Origin: Vulcanimicrobiota bacterium
GTDB taxonomy: Bacteria; Vulcanimicrobiota; Vulcanimicrobiia; Vulcanimicrobiales; Vulcanimicrobiaceae
Direction of reading: 5' to 3'
NCBI GenBank assembly: GCA_019233415.1
Contig: JAFAMK010000393.1
Coordinates: forward strand, 1-8,571
Length of the DNA: 8,571 nt
Of this stretch, positions 5,932-8,571 are shown one piece after another; position 1 is the first letter of the stretch; every line of letters begins with the position of its first letter. The notes beneath the pieces are model-generated. The model made no database searches and was not told where the DNA came from. It saw only the letters and a program-made list of their open reading frames with translations. The translations under genes were made by a program, and so were the position numbers.

Positions 5932-6165
5932 CTACGAGGTGAGCTTCGGCCGGTCGGCGCGGTCGTTCAACACGGAGGCGAGCTTCGTCGCCTCGCGCAG
6001 GGCTTCGGCGAGCGACGGCGCGGCGGCGCGCAGCGCACGCGCCGTTCCGGTGGCGATCACGACCGCACCGACCCCGAGCAGGATCGCGGGGAGGCCGCGG
6101 GCGCGAAAGTCCCCGAAGCGGATGCTGGAGGCGCGCAGGATGCGGGCGGGATCGGGGAGCTGCAT
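5932..6165 (-). CDS. Small putative membrane protein, 77 residues, function unknown
   Basis: Not a family I recognise. From the ATG at 6165 the protein has a basic N-terminus (ARILRASSIRFGDFRARG, residues 7-24), one probable membrane helix (GLPAILLGVGAVVIATGT, about 24-41) and a charged C-terminal helix rich in Ala, Glu, Lys and Asp ending in RPKLTS. Codon third positions on this strand are over 90% G or C, and the hydrophobic-then-amphipathic pattern makes sense only in this frame, which argues for real coding. No Shine-Dalgarno is visible. The gene fills the space between the receptor (3 nt from its stop, convergent) and the synthetase (39 nt between starts, divergent). The frame stays open far upstream, opposite the synthetase, but that part is antisense shadow. 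The orientation suggests Nin-Cout by the positive-inside rule. Alternative: non-coding spacer with a chance frame. Confidence 0.55.
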   Translation of the reverse strand: MQLPDPARILRASSIRFGDFRARGLPAILLGVGAVVIATGTARALRAAAPSLAEALREATKLASVLNDRADRPKLTS

Positions 6166-6204
6166 AGCGGCGGGTGCGCCGAGCCGGCCTGCGAATCCTC
6201 GGGC

Positions 6205-7815
6205 ATGACCGAGGCCTCGTTCACCTGGGACGTCCCCGCCGACTTCAACTTCGCGCGCGACGTCGTCGACCGGCTCGCTATCGAAGACCGGCGTGGCCTG
6301 TTGTTCGTCGATACCGCCGGGAACCGGCGCGACTGGTCGTTCCCGGCGATCGCCGCGGCGACGAAGCAGTGGGCCGCGGTCCTGCGCGACGCCGGCGTGC
6401 GCAAGGGCGACCGCGTCGTCGTCGTGCTGCCGAAGATTCCGGACTGGCTCTTCTGCATGATCGCGCTGCTGCGAATCGGCGCCGTTGCGGTTCCGAGTGC
6501 CGAGCAGCTGCGCGCGAAAGACTTGCTGTACCGCGCGAACCACAGCGAAGCCGTCGCCGTCGTCGCGCACGCGACGAACGCCGACGAGGTCGACGCGATG
6601 CGCGCCGACGCGGCGACGGTGAGGACGTACCTGCTGGTCGGCGGCGAGCGCGACGGCTGGACCGGCGTCGACCCGCTGGTCGCGCGCGCGGCACCGTGGG
6701 ACGGCGCGCCGACGCGCGCGGACGACATGGCGTTCATCGTCTACACCAGCGGAACGACGAAGGACCCGAAGGGCGTCGTGCATGCGGTCGCGTGGACCGC
6801 AGCGAATCGGATGCAAGCGTCGCGCTGGTTCGACGTGAAGCCCGACGATTTGGTGTGGTGCACGGCGGGAACCGGCTGGGCGAAGTCGCTCTGGAACGTG
6901 CTGCTCGGGCCGTGGTCGTGCGGCGCGCCGATCGTGTTGCACGAGGGCGGTTTCAACGCCGAAGAGCGCATGGACTTGATTCGCGACCTCGGCGTGACCG
7001 TGCTCTGTCAGGCGCCGACCGAGTACCGCCTCGAAGCGAAGCTCGCGCACCTCGGCGAGCGCTGGCGTTTGCCGAAACTGCGCCACTGCGTCAGCGCGGG
7101 CGAGCCGCTCAACCCCGAAGTGATCGAGATTTGGCGCAGCGCGTTCGGTATCACGATCCTCGACGGCTACGGCCAGACCGAGAACTCGCTGATCGTCGCG
7201 AACCTGCCGGGAACGGCCGTGCGCCCGGGTTCGATGGGGAAGCCGACGCCCGGCCACGAGGTCGCGATCCTTGATGAGCACGGCAACGCGTGCGAACCGG
7301 GCGACGTCGGCGACATCGCGCTGCGCGCGAACGTTCCCTCGCTCTACCGCGGCTACTACAAGAACGACGACGAGACGCAGGCGTCGCGGCGCGGCGACTG
7401 GCACATCACCGGCGACCGCGCGCAAACCGACGACGACGGCTACTTCTGGTTCGTCGGCCGTGCCGACGACGTGATCTCGTCGGGCGCGTACCGCATCGGT
7501 CCGTTCGAGGTGGAGAGCGCGCTGCTCGAACATCCCGCGGTGCTGGAATCGGCGGTCGTCGGCTCGCCCGATCCGGACCGCGGCAACATCGTCAAAGCGT
7601 TCGTCGTGCTGCGCCCCGGCTACGATGCGAACGACGCGCTGGTGCGCGAGCTGCAAGAGCACTGCAAGCGCGTCACCGCGCCGTACAAGTATCCGCGCGC
7701 GATCGAGTTCGTCGCCGAGTTGCCGAAGACGCGCTCCGGGAAGATTCGCCGCGTCGAGCTGCGCCAGGCCGAGCTGCGCAAGAAGGGCGCCACCGCGGCG
7801 AGCGGGTTCGTGTAG
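6205..7815 (+). CDS. Acyl-CoA synthetase, medium-chain/ACSM-type AMP-forming ligase
   Basis: A 536-residue, full-length member of the adenylate-forming (ANL) superfamily. It activates a carboxylic acid with ATP to acyl-AMP and then to acyl-CoA, in the cytoplasm. Motifs in order: the phosphate-binding loop YTSGTTKDPKG (180-190), the segment WCTAGTGWAKSLWNVLLGPW characteristic of the medium-chain synthetase branch, SAGEPLNPEV, YGQTE (322-326), the ribose-binding Asp404 in HITGD, the hinge region FVGRADDVISSGAYRIGPFEVE, and the catalytic Lys513 in KTRSGKIRR. All key residues are present, so it should be active. The loop has Lys186 where Gly is more usual (GTTG). The ATG at 6205 gives the normal N-terminus, but no Shine-Dalgarno is seen. 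It stands alone between a divergent small gene and a convergent unknown gene. Likely substrates are medium-chain fatty or aromatic acids; the exact acid cannot be read from sequence. Confidence 0.93.
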   Translation: MTEASFTWDVPADFNFARDVVDRLAIEDRRGLLFVDTAGNRRDWSFPAIAAATKQWAAVLRDAGVRKGDRVVVVLPKIPDWLFCMIALLRIGAVAVPSAEQLRAKDLLYRANHSEAVAVVAHATNADEVDAMRADAATVRTYLLVGGERDGWTGVDPLVARAAPWDGAPTRADDMAFIVYTSGTTKDPKGVVHAVAWTAANRMQASRWFDVKPDDLVWCTAGTGWAKSLWNVLLGPWSCGAPIVLHEGGFNAEERMDLIRDLGVTVLCQAPTEYRLEAKLAHLGERWRLPKLRHCVSAGEPLNPEVIEIWRSAFGITILDGYGQTENSLIVANLPGTAVRPGSMGKPTPGHEVAILDEHGNACEPGDVGDIALRANVPSLYRGYYKNDDETQASRRGDWHITGDRAQTDDDGYFWFVGRADDVISSGAYRIGPFEVESALLEHPAVLESAVVGSPDPDRGNIVKAFVVLRPGYDANDALVRELQEHCKRVTAPYKYPRAIEFVAELPKTRSGKIRRVELRQAELRKKGATAASGFV

Positions 7816-7829
7816 AACCGCTCGCCGCG
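7794..7829. terminator. Strong GC-rich hairpin over the synthetase stop codon, probable bidirectional terminator
   Basis: CGCGGCGAGCGGGTTC (7794-7809) pairs with GAACCGCTCGCCGCG (7815-7829): a 12-bp GC stem, one bulged G, three more pairs, and a 5-base GTGTA loop. The TAG stop of the synthetase (7813-7815) lies at the loop and the last five sense codons before GTG form the left arm. The right arm starts 13 nt after the stop of the convergent minus-strand gene. No T-run follows in either direction. The design is like the hairpin at 1658-1693. Confidence 0.6.
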
Positions 7830-7841
7830 CGCGCCGCACGG

Positions 7842-8571
7842 TCAGGCCCCGCCCATCTCCTGGCCCCACCACGGGAGGCCGAACTTCGGCCAGGCGGCGC
7901 GGATCGCGTCGATCTCGGCTTGCGTCATGCGCCCTATCGGCTCGAGCAAGAAGACTTGCGTCGAGGGATCGGTCGGAATCCAGCGGATCAGATCCCGGTT
8001 GTTGTCGACGCCGACGACCTCGTCGTCCGATGGCGCGAAGAACCAGTATGCGCCGGACGTCTCCCGGACGACGCGAAAGCGGGTCTGCCAGGGCGGCGGA
8101 GACGGCGCATCCTTGTACTCGCTGATGTACATCTTGCCGAAGGCCGCCCGGTACTCCATCCACGGGTTGCGCGGATAGTCTTTGGTCGCGAGCGTGCACG
8201 TGCCGTCTTCGTTGTAGTGGAAGAAGAACTGCGACCGGCCGCCGGCCGACGAACCGCTCTTGTAGTAGCCGCCGTCGAGGCGGACCTCCTCTTGCCCGGC
8301 CCGCGTGGTGCGGTAGATGCGATACCACGTGAACGGGTCGATCGGCACCTCGTTGCGCACGGCGCGCGCCCAGTAGCAGAGATAGCGGGCCGTGATCCGC
8401 GGCGCGCGCATGAGCGACTTCGAGAGCGCTTCGTTCGCCTCGGGTCCCCATGCGTCGTGACCGCCCTTCTTGTCGGCGATCGGCTTGACGTCGCGCACGT
8501 AGACGGACTTCATCTCTCGCGCGACCTCGATGAGGACGTCGCCCGCGTTCGCGATGCCGTCGACGGCGAGA
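7842..8571 (-). CDS. Unrecognised protein, N-terminus beyond window edge
   Basis: I do not recognise a family. The frame is open from the right edge to the TGA at 7842-7844, giving at least 242 residues. The first Met inside the window is at 8513, but coherent high-GC3 coding continues upstream of it (AVDGIANAGDVLIEVARE), so that Met is probably internal and the start is outside. The visible part has no signal peptide or membrane helix. It is rich in Trp, Tyr, Phe and Arg, with motifs such as APRITARYLCYWARAVRNEV, DPFTWYRIYRT, FFFHYNEDGTCTL and, at the end, WPKFGLPWWGQEM. The middle reads as alternating beta-strands (RFRVVRETSGAYWFFAPSDDEV), followed by a short helix MTQAEIDAIRAAWPKFG (after IGR), suggesting a compact soluble alpha/beta protein. 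It converges on the synthetase with a 26-nt gap that holds a hairpin. No function is proposed. Confidence 0.75.
   Translation of the reverse strand, partial: LAVDGIANAGDVLIEVAREMKSVYVRDVKPIADKKGGHDAWGPEANEALSKSLMRAPRITARYLCYWARAVRNEVPIDPFTWYRIYRTTRAGQEEVRLDGGYYKSGSSAGGRSQFFFHYNEDGTCTLATKDYPRNPWMEYRAAFGKMYISEYKDAPSPPPWQTRFRVVRETSGAYWFFAPSDDEVVGVDNNRDLIRWIPTDPSTQVFLLEPIGRMTQAEIDAIRAAWPKFGLPWWGQEMGGA

Noticed and set aside
5921..5936. Weak hairpin CGTGG-TGATG-CC(T)ACG at the receptor/small gene junction
   Set aside because: Only five pairs with a bulge. The stop codon is in the loop as at the two strong hairpins, but such a stem is expected by chance.
6179..6202. CCGAG-N14-CTCGG inverted repeat between the divergent small gene and synthetase
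   Set aside because: Five-base arms with a 14-base spacer are common by chance at this GC content, and there is no supporting promoter signal.
5932..8451. An 839-codon open frame on the minus strand opposite the synthetase and beyond
   Set aside because: It is an antisense shadow caused by high GC. The translation is Arg/Val/Ala-rich with no domain, while the plus strand has a complete ligase. Only its last 77 codons (5932-6165) look like a real small gene.

Overview
The window is very GC-rich (roughly 70%, with third codon positions almost all G or C). It carries two TonB-dependent outer-membrane receptors, so the organism is a diderm bacterium. Start sites with poor or no Shine-Dalgarno sequence, Ala/Arg-rich proteins and receptors with a carboxypeptidase-like N-terminal domain would fit a high-GC environmental lineage, for example the Eremiobacterota/WPS-2 group. 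That placement is a low-confidence impression, not something the sequence proves. I see no rRNA, tRNA, CRISPR array, prophage, transposase or integron.

Layout. (1) 1-1632 (+): the C-terminal part of a cysteine-containing TonB-dependent receptor, cut by the left edge. (2) 1675-2729 (-): a compact three-gene operon read bolA -> monothiol glutaredoxin -> 4HBT thioesterase. bolA and grx overlap by 8 nt, and grx and the thioesterase are 7 nt apart. (3) 2730-2865: a divergent intergenic region with candidate promoters both ways and a dispersed repeat that abuts and probably donates the start of the next gene. (4) 2866-3558 (+): an unrecognised four-helix membrane protein with a methionine-rich loop. 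(5) 3649-5928 (+): a complete 759-residue TonB-dependent receptor. (6) 5932-6165 (-): a small 77-residue putative membrane protein. (7) 6205-7815 (+): an acyl-CoA synthetase of the medium-chain/ACSM type. (8) 7842-8571 (-): an unrecognised protein running off the right edge. No gene-free stretch exceeds about 140 bases.

How the parts work together. BolA and a CGFx-type glutaredoxin are a known pair that forms [2Fe-2S]-bridged complexes, so the minus-strand operon most likely serves iron-sulfur cluster handling or iron sensing, with a hotdog thioesterase attached. The Met-rich membrane protein lies just upstream of a receptor on the same strand and could join it in metal uptake. A terminator-like hairpin between them, and a receptor almost without Met and Cys, argue for caution. 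The acyl-CoA synthetase activates a carboxylic acid and has no obvious partner here.

Most notable structures: two very strong GC-rich hairpins at convergent gene ends, each with the stop codon of one gene in or at its loop and neither followed by a T-tract; the repeat that supplies a start codon; a TAACGT box in front of three transcription units; and the Met-rich membrane protein. I do not see convincing evidence for a wholly new multi-gene system. Most of the window is recognisable metabolism and transport.
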